NCBI GenBank assembly: GCA_009840305.1
Contig: VXNY01000023.1
Location: 1 to 64,000, forward strand
Direction of reading: 5' to 3'
DNA: 64,000 nt
Source: Gammaproteobacteria bacterium
GTDB lineage: Bacteria; Pseudomonadota; Gammaproteobacteria; Pseudomonadales; Azotimanducaceae
Numbering within the stretch: position 1 is the stretch's first letter; each line of letters begins with the position of its first letter. Below are positions 7,266-17,539 of this stretch, one piece after another. The notes beneath the pieces were generated by a model. It searched no databases. It was not told the DNA's origin and saw nothing but the letters and a program-made list of their open reading frames with translations. Position numbers and translations under genes: made by a program.

Positions 7266-9992
7266 ATGACCAGGAATCGTCAATCTGATCTCTCTCGGTA
7301 TTTGCACAGTGGCCAGACTCTACTCAACGAGCCGTCATTGAGTCGTTTTCGACTTGGCACGGAGCCCTGCAATGTGTCAAAACGGTCTTCAGCAAACAGT
7401 TTGATTTTTACGCCCAAAAAACTCGTTGCCATCTGCTTTCTATTTTTGGGGGCGTTATGTGTTAGCCACTCTGCTGTAGCTCAAACAGAAAATGAGTGTC
7501 CAGTCCCACCGGGAACTGAACCGGTTGAAGATCCTGAGGTGACTGCGCAAGAAGTCGTGGCAGACGAATCGAAATTGGGAGATTTCACACGATTAACGCG
7601 AGATCGGTTTAAAAACTATTCGTTGACAGTTACAAGTGTCACACAAATTGCTTATTTCGGATGTGTCCTACGGGAGGACGAGGGACCCTGGCGTACGGAG
7701 TCCGTCTATCCGATTCTTATGACTCCGTTCGGGCGAGTGGTTTTTCACACGAAGGACATGACTCTTTCCGGCCGGCTGCTTAATCCAGCGATACTCGGGA
7801 CGATATATACTGCATTAGGTGTCTCTCGCCAAGATATAGCAGATCTGAGATCTTCTGATCCCGATACCGTTGCAAAAGCTCGCCGATCAATCCTCATTAC
7901 TTTGGCAAGAGAACAGGATGCAGCTTTCGATGCTACCACACCTATCCCAGGTGTTCGCCCAGGGATTCCGGGGGCTAAAGGCCACGTAGCAGTCTATGTA
8001 GGACGGGCTTTTCAGATTCCTTTAATCGTACTCGGTGGGTTTGACTTAAACGCATCACACGTAGCTGAAGAAGTTGTTGATTACGGCAACCCAAGTGTTA
8101 CTGCTAGCGATGTGGTCGATCGAGACACGTTGAAGCAATTTGTTATCGAAGCCGGAAATTACTTTATCGAAGCGCAGAGAGATACTCGAGATGGTATTCT
8201 TGGTTCGGTCGCGAAAGTCGCGATGAGAGATGTGAACGGTCCTTGACGACACGGTTCAGTGTACATTTACATACTGGATCTTAGGAGCAACATTATTTTC
8301 TTTCACGGTGCGAATCCGAACCGGTTTGAATTTCGACCGCTGATCGCAACCGTTCGAGACGCGGTGACCGGCGAGTTGATATTGCCCCAAGTCATCGATG
8401 CTGCGAAAGGTAGTCCCGAAGGAGGATTTGTGCGATATTACTTCGACGATCCTACAGATGACACGGATAGTGCCGATACACCGAAGGTGGGATATGCCCG
8501 TGAGTTTACGGGGACTGTCCAACGACAAGACGGAAGCGTCATCCCATCAAACTACATCGTTGGATCGGGCTTCTATCTTACTGATCCAGCAGTTGTTGAG
8601 ATACGCCAAAACAAAGTCGTCCAGACCGTACTTCCCCAAGTCTTACGAACTATGACTGCAAGTACCGTGGATGCAATTTCTGACCGTATTGAACAAGTTA
8701 CATCCGATACGAAAGCTTCTCCCTCTACGGTTTTCAGACTAGGAGGCACAGCTGCGCTCGCCAACGTTTTGTTGGGTAATCGCAACGGTTCGTTTTTGTC
8801 CAATTGGCTTTCTGAGGGATCGTACTTCGTGCTCCCGTTGAATGCGACACACGGTGGCAACGGCTTTCTTAGTCACTTTACGCTTTGGGCGAACGCCGAT
8901 TACCGAAAACTCTCTGATGAAAACATGCAAGTCATGGCTTACGACGGCAATGTGACTAGTGCTAACATTGGTATCGATCGTAAAGTCGGCGAGGACTTAG
9001 TTGGAGGCGTGTCCATGACTTTGGCACGCGGGTCGGTGGACTACGAAGATCCAGAATTAGCAATGGGGGAACTCTCAACTTCGCTTTCAACCATTAATCC
9101 CTATCTCGGTTGGCAGATGTCAGACAACGCAAGATTGTGGGCTGCTGCCGGCTTTGGTTGGGGTGAGATTGAGTTTACTGAATCAACAAACTCTCAAGCT
9201 AGTGATCTGTCTCAGAGTATGATTGCAGCAGGTATTGATCTGGCGTTGATGTCGAGCGAGAACCTGATCAAAGGAGGCACCACCACCATCAAATTGAACA
9301 GTCAGTCAGCGTTCACTAGCGCAGAAGTCGATGAAGGCGACAGTCTAGAGCAAACGAGTTTAGACGCGTCCCAACATCGGGTGACTTTTCAGGGTTTGTA
9401 TTCAAGGAAACTTGATTCGGAGGCAGTAATTACCCCTTCGATCGAAGCTGGTTGGAGGATTGACGGTGGAGACGGTTCTACAGGAAATGGACTCGAGATT
9501 GGCGCAGGATTTGGATATTCCGCGGGCCGGCTGGTGTTTAAACTCAACTCTCAGACCTTGCTTACGCACTCGGATGTCGATGATTTCGAGGATTGGAGCT
9601 TTAGAGGCATGATCGCTTTCCAACCGAGTAGCGATGGCCACGGACTTTCTATGTCCCTTGGCTCTTCATGGGGGATGGCGAATCGAGAGCTCGAAATGGA
9701 TGCGATGAAGTCATACGGGGGTGTTCGGCTACCGAATCAACGCGCGACGATGATGTCTTCGTCGCCATTGATACATGCTGCGGTTCGTTACGACTTTAAT
9801 AAGCCAGATGGACTTGGCTTGTGGACTTCCTACCGTGGTTCCGACCACGATAACCAACTCCGCATAATGCAAGTGGGCTTACAGTTCCGATCCTCTCAAG
9901 GATTCAACGCCGGATTGCAGATCGGAAGACAAGACAGTATTCATCGATCACCTGATCACAGTATCGAACTTCGCGGTACGCTACGTTGGTGA
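7266..9992 (+). pseudogene. Cache-like sensor joined to outer-membrane beta barrel, cut by an in-frame TGA
   Basis: Two adjacent open frames, 7266-8246 and 8259-9992, share one reading frame and are separated only by TGA 8244-8246 and four sense codons; no ribosome-binding site precedes the second. The joined product of about 908 codons has an N-terminal signal with an unusually long n-region (about 50 residues), a first Cache-like unit, a second Cache-like unit crossing the stop (VYIYILDL, HGANP, GGFVRYYFDDP, GSGFYL), then a barrel of about 400 residues with alternating polar and hydrophobic strands ending LRGTLRW, a typical outer-membrane C-terminus. The first unit reads GPWRTESVYP where the second reads GP-stop-RHGSVYI, so the TGA stands for Trp. 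Either a recent nonsense mutation, leaky readthrough (context TGA-C) or a sequence error. Confidence 0.75.
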
Positions 9993-10157
9993 GTGCTGCT
10001 CAACTTTGGACTTGCTGTCACCTGGAGTAAGTTTTAGTTGTGTACAACGTCTGACACCAGAGTGGAGGGCGTTGTGCGTTCATCAAGCTGGTTGAGGTAT
10101 TTGAAAATTCTCAAACTCTTCGAATAGCGATGGCGAAAGGGTAGAAGGGGCGCGAGA

Positions 10158-11540
10158 GTGGTAAAAACAAGAGTCCTCTTCGCCTGTCGCGAGTGCGGTG
10201 CTTCCTATCCTAAATGGCAGGGACAATGCGCTACATGCGGAGAGTGGAATTGCTTAGAAGAAGTCAAGGTTTCGCAAAGACAGAAAAAGGCCGGTATCGC
10301 GTCAGGAGTTGGTTTTTCCGGTAGTGCGACTGAGGTCACTCGATTAGCTGAAGTCAAACTTGAATCAAACCCTCGAATTCTCACTCGTATTCAGGAGTTT
10401 GACCGGGTTTTAGGTGGTGGTTTAGTACCAGGATCAGTGGTATTAATGGGCGGTGAGCCCGGTGCTGGGAAGTCGACCTTGCTTGTTCAGATGGCGAGTG
10501 AGATAGCTCGCGATTTGGGGTGTGTCTACGTTAGCGGAGAAGAGTCTATTCAGCAGATTGCGAGTCGCGCTATTCGTATCGGAATCTCGGATCGTGAAGT
10601 TCAACTCGCGACGTTAACAGATGTCGGACAGGTGATCGCTCTAGTGGAGCAGACTAAACCTGCTGTCGTGGTCATTGACTCGATCCAAGTGATGCATTCC
10701 GACGAGATCGAAAGTGTTCCTGGAAGTGTCAGCCAGGTTCGCGAGTGCGCGTCTCAGCTAACGCAATTGGCAAAACAAACTGGCACGATCTTCGTACTAG
10801 TCGGACATGTGACGAAAGAAGGAAATCTCGCCGGTCCTAAAGTTCTGGAACACATGATTGATTGCTTTGTGATGTTAGAAGCTCCAATTGGTAGTCGTTA
10901 TCGTACCTTGCGTGGAATTAAGAATCGGTTTGGCGCGGTGAATGAGCTTGGTGTGTTTGCGATGACAGATCGCGGACTGCGAGAGGTCGCAAATCCCTCC
11001 GCGATTTTTCTCGAACGTACAACTGAACCAACAGCCGGCAGTGTAGTTACTGTGACTTGGGAAGGTACGCGGCCACTGTTGGTTGAAATTCAGGCATTAG
11101 TTGACGATGTACAAGGAGGTTATCCACGTCGCGTTTCTGTGGGTCTAGACACTCAACGATTGGCGATGCATTTAGCGATCATGCACCGGCACTGTGGCAT
11201 CTCGTTAGCGGATCAAGATGTGTTTGCCAACGTCACTGGTGGGATCAAAGTAGCAGAGACCGCGGTAGACCTAGCGACGTTGATCGCAGTATATTCCAGT
11301 TTCAGAAATCGCGCGCTCCCCCACGATCTAGTGGTATTTGGTGAATTAGGACTCACGGGTGAAATACGTCCTGTACCCAATGGGCAAGAACGTCTGCGCG
11401 AGGTACAAAAACACGGATTTACGCGCGCGATAGTTCCACTAGCAAACAAAGCCAAAAAACCTTACGCAGGGGTGGAAGTTTCTTACGTTCCTACGCTCAG
11501 CAATGCGCTGGAAGTTTTAAACGAAATTTTGACCCGTTAA
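10158..11540 (+). CDS. radA: DNA repair protein RadA
   Basis: RecA-related ATPase that promotes branch migration of recombination intermediates. Seen in order: a C4 zinc finger (CRECG and CATCG, residues about 10-30), Walker A GEPGAGKST (about 98-106), the RadA-specific KNRFG motif (about 254), and a Lon-protease-like C-terminal domain. Length 460 is typical. GTG start at 10158. It follows dnaB at a short distance, as in several gammaproteobacteria, but with the broken barrel gene in between. A decayed copy of its last codons lies near 13.3 kb. Confidence 0.97.
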   Translation: MVKTRVLFACRECGASYPKWQGQCATCGEWNCLEEVKVSQRQKKAGIASGVGFSGSATEVTRLAEVKLESNPRILTRIQEFDRVLGGGLVPGSVVLMGGEPGAGKSTLLVQMASEIARDLGCVYVSGEESIQQIASRAIRIGISDREVQLATLTDVGQVIALVEQTKPAVVVIDSIQVMHSDEIESVPGSVSQVRECASQLTQLAKQTGTIFVLVGHVTKEGNLAGPKVLEHMIDCFVMLEAPIGSRYRTLRGIKNRFGAVNELGVFAMTDRGLREVANPSAIFLERTTEPTAGSVVTVTWEGTRPLLVEIQALVDDVQGGYPRRVSVGLDTQRLAMHLAIMHRHCGISLADQDVFANVTGGIKVAETAVDLATLIAVYSSFRNRALPHDLVVFGELGLTGEIRPVPNGQERLREVQKHGFTRAIVPLANKAKKPYAGVEVSYVPTLSNALEVLNEILTR

Positions 11541-11591
11541 GGTACAAATACGGACCGAATACCTGCGTTTGTAACGGTTGTTCAATCGGCA

Positions 11592-13070
11592 CTAGTTCTC
11601 ACGGAACTGTAGTTCGATCCGGTGTCGGACACCGTACACACCTACCGGAACATCATTGATTGCGAACGGTGTATATCGGTAGAGTCCTACTTCGTCGAGA
11701 ATTCGCTGAGTGACTTCCTGGGTCAGCCTCGTATCTTGAACTTCAAGAATATTGGGTTGTTCGACAAACCCACGGTCATTCACATCAAATTCGACAATAA
11801 CACTACCGTCTTCTTGGTTGCCAGCTATATACAACTTGTGAGTGGGTTTTAGTGAGTGTCGATACGTCGGATACCGCGCTTTGGTTCTAGATGCCTGCTC
11901 ATCAAGTGCGCGCCCGGAGCTTTTCCTGTCTCCATCGGCCAATTCGTAGTTGATTTTGATTTTCAGATCTTTGACGGGTGTAGGTTGGCCGTCTACATAC
12001 TTTGGCATGTACTTGAACTGGGCCAATGCAGTTAATGCTGACTCATTGAATACATTCGCTGGTTTCGCTGTGATCAACTCCGGATTAGATACCGATCCCG
12101 TTTCATCAATGTCAAAATTAGCGATTACGTATCCTTCGATGCTATTTATCAATGCGACGCGTGGGTACTCTGGCTCAACTTTGGAAAGAGGTTCGTAGTC
12201 TTGATTGAGATTGAATACAACTTTGTGCAGCACTCCTGTTTTTGGTGTATTCGGCTCAAAACGGAAGTCTGACACGGCAGCTATTGCGGCAGTCTCGAAT
12301 ACACTTGCGTCGGAATAAATCGCTTTGGGATTTTCGACTTCGCCATCTTCGTTGATGTCAAATTCGACGACTACGTGCCCTTGTAATTGTTGTTCTTTGG
12401 CGGCAGCGGGATATTTAGCTACGACTGCAGTACTGGGTTTACTATTCAACGAAAAGGTAAACTTGTGCATTATTTTTTGGTCAGGTTTAACATGCCTTGT
12501 AAATTTCATCTTGCTTGCCGCATCAAGGGCCGCGGCTTCAAAGAAACCCGCCGGTGCCGCGCCAACGACTTCTTGATCTCGTACATCCCCCCACGCTGAA
12601 ACTCCAAACCGCACCACGACATAGCCGTCGGGTCCTTGTTCCATCGCGGTCTTCGGATACTTCACCCTTACGGAAACCTTTGGTTTGGAATCGAGTGTAA
12701 AGAAAAAGTTTTTTGTGACTCCTTTTGTATGGTTGTGAGTCTCGTTTGGCGGTTCGAAGCGATGGTCTTTAATTGCTTGTAGCGCATATAGATCGAATTT
12801 TCCCGGTAGTGTAGAGTCATATATATAGGGGTTTTCGACAAAACCCTTCTCGGTAATGTCGAACTTTACGATGACGATACCTTCCGGACTCTTTTCCCAA
12901 GCCTCTTTCGGATAAACTGGAATCGGGGCCTCGATTTGTAGTGGGACAATGTCGAGTTCGTCAGCTAGCGCTATCGTTTCCACAAGGGCAAAAAAACTAC
13001 TAATTAGAGCAATGGTCAGAGTGAATAGAACGGATGTTATTGTGATTCGTTTCGACTGATCAGTTTCCAT
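11592..13070 (-). CDS. exported protein of five TonB-C-like repeats (copy A)
   Basis: 492 residues. One N-terminal hydrophobic segment (residues 9-34, signal anchor or signal peptide), then five units of 75-90 residues, each with YP near its start, an xGxVxVxFDI strand, D/E-x-G-x-V-x-NP, an Ala-rich helix and a final strand: the TonB C-terminal fold. The units begin near residues 44, 132, 215, 295 and 395. Normal TonB has one such domain after a Pro-rich linker; no linker is seen here. A strong Shine-Dalgarno AGGAGGAG precedes ATG 13070. Paralogue of the next gene upstream. Function unknown; binding of outer-membrane TonB boxes or a structural periplasmic role are both possible. Confidence 0.82.
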   Translation of the reverse strand: METDQSKRITITSVLFTLTIALISSFFALVETIALADELDIVPLQIEAPIPVYPKEAWEKSPEGIVIVKFDITEKGFVENPYIYDSTLPGKFDLYALQAIKDHRFEPPNETHNHTKGVTKNFFFTLDSKPKVSVRVKYPKTAMEQGPDGYVVVRFGVSAWGDVRDQEVVGAAPAGFFEAAALDAASKMKFTRHVKPDQKIMHKFTFSLNSKPSTAVVAKYPAAAKEQQLQGHVVVEFDINEDGEVENPKAIYSDASVFETAAIAAVSDFRFEPNTPKTGVLHKVVFNLNQDYEPLSKVEPEYPRVALINSIEGYVIANFDIDETGSVSNPELITAKPANVFNESALTALAQFKYMPKYVDGQPTPVKDLKIKINYELADGDRKSSGRALDEQASRTKARYPTYRHSLKPTHKLYIAGNQEDGSVIVEFDVNDRGFVEQPNILEVQDTRLTQEVTQRILDEVGLYRYTPFAINDVPVGVYGVRHRIELQFREN

Positions 13071-13218
13071 GTCTCCTCCTCATTAGTACCTATTGAACCA
13101 TTATAAATGGTAAATCTGTCTCTCATTTGCTACTTGCTCGAGTGAGTAAGGATCTAAATTTTCTGAGTGTGTTCCGTTCAAAAAATTCAATGACCGAACT
13201 GATTCTAGACCCTGAAAC

Positions 13219-13338
13219 GAATTTCCATTCGCGCCGTTCGCCAACAAAAAGAAACAACGTTCCGTAGGGATGGAAGTGTCTTACATCCCTACGCGCAATC
13301 GCGAACTAGATGTATCAGGTGCACTTCTGAAGAGTTGA
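13219..13338 (+). pseudogene. decayed copy of the radA 3' end in the gap between the TonB-repeat genes
   Basis: On the plus strand, nt 13243-13314 translate to NKKKQRSVGMEVSYIPTRN and onward, aligned with the true radA end NKAKKPYAGVEVSYVPTLSN; the match continues upstream with small gaps and ends at a TGA (13336). It lies at the same distance and orientation relative to TonB-repeat copy B as radA's own end does to copy A. This shows that a unit of radA end plus TonB-repeat gene was tandemly duplicated and the radA part then decayed. The rest of the 319-nt gap (13071-13389) shows no gene. Confidence 0.78.
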
Positions 13339-13389
13339 GTCCAGATAGCTGACCCCAAACACTTAAACAAACCAGCTGGCAGAGAGGGT

Positions 13390-14976
13390 CTAGTCCTCGT
13401 GGAAGCGTAGTTCGATCAGATGCCTTACGCCATCAGTCCGTACGGGAGTATCTCCGATCACGAAGGGTTCATACCGGTAGTAGCCTACTTCTTCAATGAT
13501 TCGTTGAGTGACCTCTTGAGAAAGAACCGTACCTTGAACCTCAAGAATATTAGGTTGTTCAACCACGCCTCTTTCGTTGACGTCGAATTCAACAATAACG
13601 CTTCCGTCTTCTTGGTTACCCTTAATCGACAAACGATGGGTCGGTCTTGACTCGCGTACCACCGTACCTTGACTCATCAATTCATCTAACTTCTTCTTTC
13701 TTTCCTCAGGTGAAGCACCCTTAAGATCTTCGAGAAACTGCTTCATGTTAATACGGGGCATAATAACAGGAAATTTCTGTTTAGCTTCTGGCGAATTGTC
13801 ATAGAGAGCGCGGGCGGGCTCGTTGTCCTCTTCACCTTCTTCTCCCTCAATTATGTAACGGATCTGGTTCTTAACACCTTCGGTTCTTGTAGGTTTGCCG
13901 GCTACGTACCGCGGCGAGTACTTGAACTGTTTAGCGGCATTTTTAGCCGATTGATCGAAGATCTTTGGCGGATTCGCTTCCAAAACCTCTGGATTTTCCA
14001 CTGAACCACTTTCGTTTATATCGAATTGAAGAATTACGTAGCCCTCAATGTTGTCCAACAATGCCTGTTCTGGATACTCTGGTTCAACTTTGCTTAGAGG
14101 GTAGTAGTCTTGGTCAAGACTGAATTCAATTTTGTGCAGCATCCCTGTTGCAGGTTTGTCCGGATCAAAAACAAATTGAGATACGGCGACGATTGCGGCA
14201 GTCTCGAATACACCAGCATCGGAATAAATAGCTTCAGGGTTTTCTACTTCACCGTCTTCATTGATGTCAAATTCGACGATCACATGCCCATGTAGCAATT
14301 GATCCCTAGCTTCGGCGGGATACACAGCACTAACGGCCCTACGGGGATTACTGTTTAGAGAGAAAATAAACTTGTGAAGTATTTTGTCGTCTGGATTGAA
14401 TCGTGTTGTCTCAAAGTTCATCTTGTTCGCAGCATCAAGCGCGGCAGCTTCAAAGAATTCAGCAGGCTCAGCTCCAACCACTTTCGCGTCTCGAACAGTA
14501 CCCGATGCAGATACGCCAAACCGCACGACGACATATCCTTCTGCTGCCTGTTCCAAGGCGGGTCGTGGGTATTTGGCCTTTACAGGAACTGTAGGATTTG
14601 AATCGAGAGTAAAGGAGAACTGTTTTTTGACGCCCGTCATGTACCGGGATGATCCACCAAGCTGTTCATAACGATGCTCTTTAATCGCCTGTAACGCATA
14701 AAGTTCAAATTTACCCGGTAAGGAAGAGCTGACGATGCAGGGATTTTCGACATTACCGTCTTCGGTAACATCGAACATCAAAGTGACCTCGCCCTTCGGA
14801 CTCTCTTCCCAATCTTTTTTAGGATAGACTGGGAGCGGAGCATCGATTTCTTTGAGGAGATTTCCATCGGCTGGGGCAATCGTTACCGCGTACGCAAAAA
14901 CACTGCTAATCAAAGCGATGGTCAGAATAATTAAAACACCGATTTGCTGGATTTGTTTCGACTGATTAGTGCCCAT
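13390..14976 (-). CDS. exported protein of five TonB-C-like repeats (copy B)
   Basis: Paralogue of copy A, same architecture: hydrophobic N-terminus (VLIILTIALISSVFAYA), then five TonB-C-like units. ATG 14976 is chosen over the frame-opening ATG at 15006 because GGAGGAAAT lies directly before it, giving 528 residues. Between units 4 and 5 it carries an extra charged insert of about 45 residues (MKQFLEDLKGASPEERKKK), lacking in copy A, which looks helical. Units 3 to 5 are the most alike between copies, unit 1 the least. Divergent from glyA, with 176 nt between the starts. Confidence 0.82.
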   Translation of the reverse strand: MGTNQSKQIQQIGVLIILTIALISSVFAYAVTIAPADGNLLKEIDAPLPVYPKKDWEESPKGEVTLMFDVTEDGNVENPCIVSSSLPGKFELYALQAIKEHRYEQLGGSSRYMTGVKKQFSFTLDSNPTVPVKAKYPRPALEQAAEGYVVVRFGVSASGTVRDAKVVGAEPAEFFEAAALDAANKMNFETTRFNPDDKILHKFIFSLNSNPRRAVSAVYPAEARDQLLHGHVIVEFDINEDGEVENPEAIYSDAGVFETAAIVAVSQFVFDPDKPATGMLHKIEFSLDQDYYPLSKVEPEYPEQALLDNIEGYVILQFDINESGSVENPEVLEANPPKIFDQSAKNAAKQFKYSPRYVAGKPTRTEGVKNQIRYIIEGEEGEEDNEPARALYDNSPEAKQKFPVIMPRINMKQFLEDLKGASPEERKKKLDELMSQGTVVRESRPTHRLSIKGNQEDGSVIVEFDVNERGVVEQPNILEVQGTVLSQEVTQRIIEEVGYYRYEPFVIGDTPVRTDGVRHLIELRFHED

Positions 14977-15152
14977 ATTTCCTCCGCAAGAGTACTTTTG
15001 AATCATTATAAACCGCTATCTAAATGTAACTTTTCTAAGAAAACACTAGCCATTTGTGAATGCCATTTTGATCGACAGCTACTCCCAAGGTACAGCATCG
15101 CACAACACTAAAATATCTCCTTCACTAATTCACAGAAATTGTTTTTCCACCT

Positions 15153-16406
15153 ATGTTCAACCAACAAAAACTGAGTGATCTTGATCCCGAAGTATGGGAA
15201 TCCATTGTTGCTGAAGATCGTCGTCAAGAAGAACACATAGAGCTGATAGCTTCAGAAAACTATGTCTCCCCAGCAGTGCTCGAGGCACAGGGTTGTGGAA
15301 TGACAAATAAATATGCTGAAGGCTACCCCAGCAAAAGATACTATGGTGGTTGTGACTATGTCGATCAGGTGGAGGTATTAGCAATTGAACGAGCGAAAGA
15401 GCTGTTTGGTGCCGACTATGTGAATGTACAACCACATTCGGGTAGTCAGGCCAATGCATCAGCGTACTTAGCATTGATCGAACCAAATGACGTGGTATTG
15501 GGAATGAGCCTTTCGGAGGGAGGCCACTTAACACATGGATCCCCTGTAAACTTTTCGGGGCGAATTTATCGCGCAGTCCAGTACGGTGTGCGACCTGATG
15601 ATGGTTTAGTGGACTACGACGAAGTTTTAGCTATCGCGCAAGAACACCAACCAAAACTCGTGGTAGCTGGTTTTTCTGCGTACAGCCGAAAACTAGACTG
15701 GGCAAAGTTTCGGGAGATTGCAGACTCTGTTGGCGCGTATTTGTTGGTGGATATGGCTCATGTCGCCGGCTTAGTAGCCGCAGATGTCTATCCCAATCCA
15801 ATCCCATATGCCGATGTGGTAACTACTACAACGCACAAAACACTGGCGGGTCCACGAGGTGGATTGATCTTAGCTCGTGCCAACCCGGACATCGAAAAAA
15901 GACTCAATTCTGCTCTGTTTCCGGGAACCCAAGGTGGACCTTTGATGCATATCATTGCTGCAAAAGCGGTGTGTTTTAAAGAAGCGGCGACTCCAGAATT
16001 TCGAGATTATCAAATTCGGGTTGTGGAAAACGCTCGAACGATGGCTAGAGGATTCGTGGAGCGCGGCTACAAGGTAGTTTCGGGCGGTACCGACAATCAT
16101 CTGTTCTTGCTAGATCTAATCGACAAGGACATTACGGGTAAAGCTGCTGACGCAGCGTTGAATCAAGCTAATATCACGGTTAATAAGAACACTGTACCTG
16201 GTGATCCACGTTCACCATTCGTGACTAGCGGTTTACGTATCGGTTCCGCGGCTGCGACTCGTCGCGGTTTTGGGACGGACGAGTGTTCTACACTGGCACA
16301 ATGGATGTGCGACATTCTTGACGACATTTCCAACGACAACATGGTTGCGTCTGTAAGAATAAAAGTACGCGAGATGTGTCAAAAGCATCCAGTTTACTCG
16401 CAGTGA
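15153..16406 (+). CDS. glyA: serine hydroxymethyltransferase
   Basis: PLP enzyme that interconverts serine and glycine while charging tetrahydrofolate with a one-carbon unit. 417 residues, the family length. Seen: [17 protein letters not shown] at the N-terminus, [15 protein letters not shown], and the PLP-lysine motif [14 protein letters not shown] (Lys about 229). ATG 15153. In many proteobacteria glyA is followed by nrdR and ribD; here ribD follows after 53 nt with no nrdR. Confidence 0.98.
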   Translation: MFNQQKLSDLDPEVWESIVAEDRRQEEHIELIASENYVSPAVLEAQGCGMTNKYAEGYPSKRYYGGCDYVDQVEVLAIERAKELFGADYVNVQPHSGSQANASAYLALIEPNDVVLGMSLSEGGHLTHGSPVNFSGRIYRAVQYGVRPDDGLVDYDEVLAIAQEHQPKLVVAGFSAYSRKLDWAKFREIADSVGAYLLVDMAHVAGLVAADVYPNPIPYADVVTTTTHKTLAGPRGGLILARANPDIEKRLNSALFPGTQGGPLMHIIAAKAVCFKEAATPEFRDYQIRVVENARTMARGFVERGYKVVSGGTDNHLFLLDLIDKDITGKAADAALNQANITVNKNTVPGDPRSPFVTSGLRIGSAAATRRGFGTDECSTLAQWMCDILDDISNDNMVASVRIKVREMCQKHPVYSQ

Positions 16407-16459
16407 TTGAGCTGCCATAACACCGTTTACGGTCGAGTTTCGATCCAGGAATTCTGGCA

Positions 16460-17539
16460 ATGCACCGGCCTAAAGTTGACGAACTATACACCCATGCCGC
16501 TATTCGCCTCGCTGCTAAAGGACTCTATCGTGTGACGCGGAACAACCCTCGAGTGGGTTGTATCTTGGTTAAAAATGGGAGGGTGATCGGGCGTGGCGCG
16601 CATCTTCAAGATGGTGGTGCGCATGCGGAAGTACAAGCACTAGCCACCGCTTCGGAAGACCCTACAGGAGCTACGGCGTACGTTAGTTTAGAACCATGTT
16701 GTATTGAGGGGCGAACTCCACCCTGTACCTCGGCTTTAATCTCTGCGGGGATCCAACGTGTGGTCGTTGGAGAACTCGACCCTAATGCTGAAGTGAATGG
16801 TTCCGGTGTTCGCGAGCTTCGGGACGCATCGATATCGGTCACTGTTCTTGGATTAGCGGAAGCTCGATCTTTGAATCCCGGATTTCATAAACGGATGACG
16901 CTTGCAAGACCCTATATCCGCGTGAAGTCAGGAATGTCACTGGACGGACGTGTGGCTATGGAGAATGGGGAGAGTCAGTGGATCACCAGCTCGGATGCCC
17001 GACAGGATGTCCAGCGACTGCGGGCACGCAGCGGCGCGATTGTTACAGGTATAAATACGATACTCAACGACGATCCGAAACTGACAGTTCGAGACGCTCG
17101 TTTCGGAACAAGTTCTCCCATGCGAGTGGTTTTAGACACTCACGGTCAGATCCCACCCGACGCTGAGTTGTTCAGACATCCTGGTGAAGTTGTCCTCGTG
17201 TGTAATTCGTCTGTGACGTTGCCACCAAATTCCATTAAGTGGGAGCACGATAACGATCAAGCCGACTTGGACAGTGTACACGAGCGACTAGCAGAAGCAG
17301 GGGTCAATGAAGTCTTGATTGAAGCTGGCCCGACACTCACTTCTAGTTATTTACAAACAGGCTTGTGGGATGAGTTTGTCTTCTATGTCGCCCCGAAGAT
17401 TCTTGGATCTCAAGCTCGACCCGTAGCGCAAGTAAAAATTGATGCTTTGTGCGACGCGATCGACGGTACACTACAGTCGATCGAAGAGATTGGAGACGAT
17501 CTACGCATCGTAATCAACAATAGTGAGTCCTGTGTCTAA
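16460..17539 (+). CDS. ribD: bifunctional riboflavin deaminase/reductase RibD
   Basis: Catalyses deamination of the pyrimidine and then reduction of the ribosyl side chain in riboflavin synthesis. The N-terminal deaminase (residues 1-145) has the zinc site HAEVQAL and EPCCIEGRTPPC; the residue commonly His in the PCxHxGRTPPC pattern is Ile here. The C-terminal reductase (146-359) begins PYIRVKSGMSLDGR. Length 359 is normal. Overlaps nusB by 17 nt. The usual partners ribE, ribBA and ribH are absent between ribD and nusB. Confidence 0.95.
   Translation: MHRPKVDELYTHAAIRLAAKGLYRVTRNNPRVGCILVKNGRVIGRGAHLQDGGAHAEVQALATASEDPTGATAYVSLEPCCIEGRTPPCTSALISAGIQRVVVGELDPNAEVNGSGVRELRDASISVTVLGLAEARSLNPGFHKRMTLARPYIRVKSGMSLDGRVAMENGESQWITSSDARQDVQRLRARSGAIVTGINTILNDDPKLTVRDARFGTSSPMRVVLDTHGQIPPDAELFRHPGEVVLVCNSSVTLPPNSIKWEHDNDQADLDSVHERLAEAGVNEVLIEAGPTLTSSYLQTGLWDEFVFYVAPKILGSQARPVAQVKIDALCDAIDGTLQSIEEIGDDLRIVINNSESCV

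Noticed and set aside
8244..8246. TGA as selenocysteine codon
   Set aside because: The internal duplicate has Trp at this position and no redox motif surrounds it; I see no SECIS-like hairpin just downstream that would be convincing.
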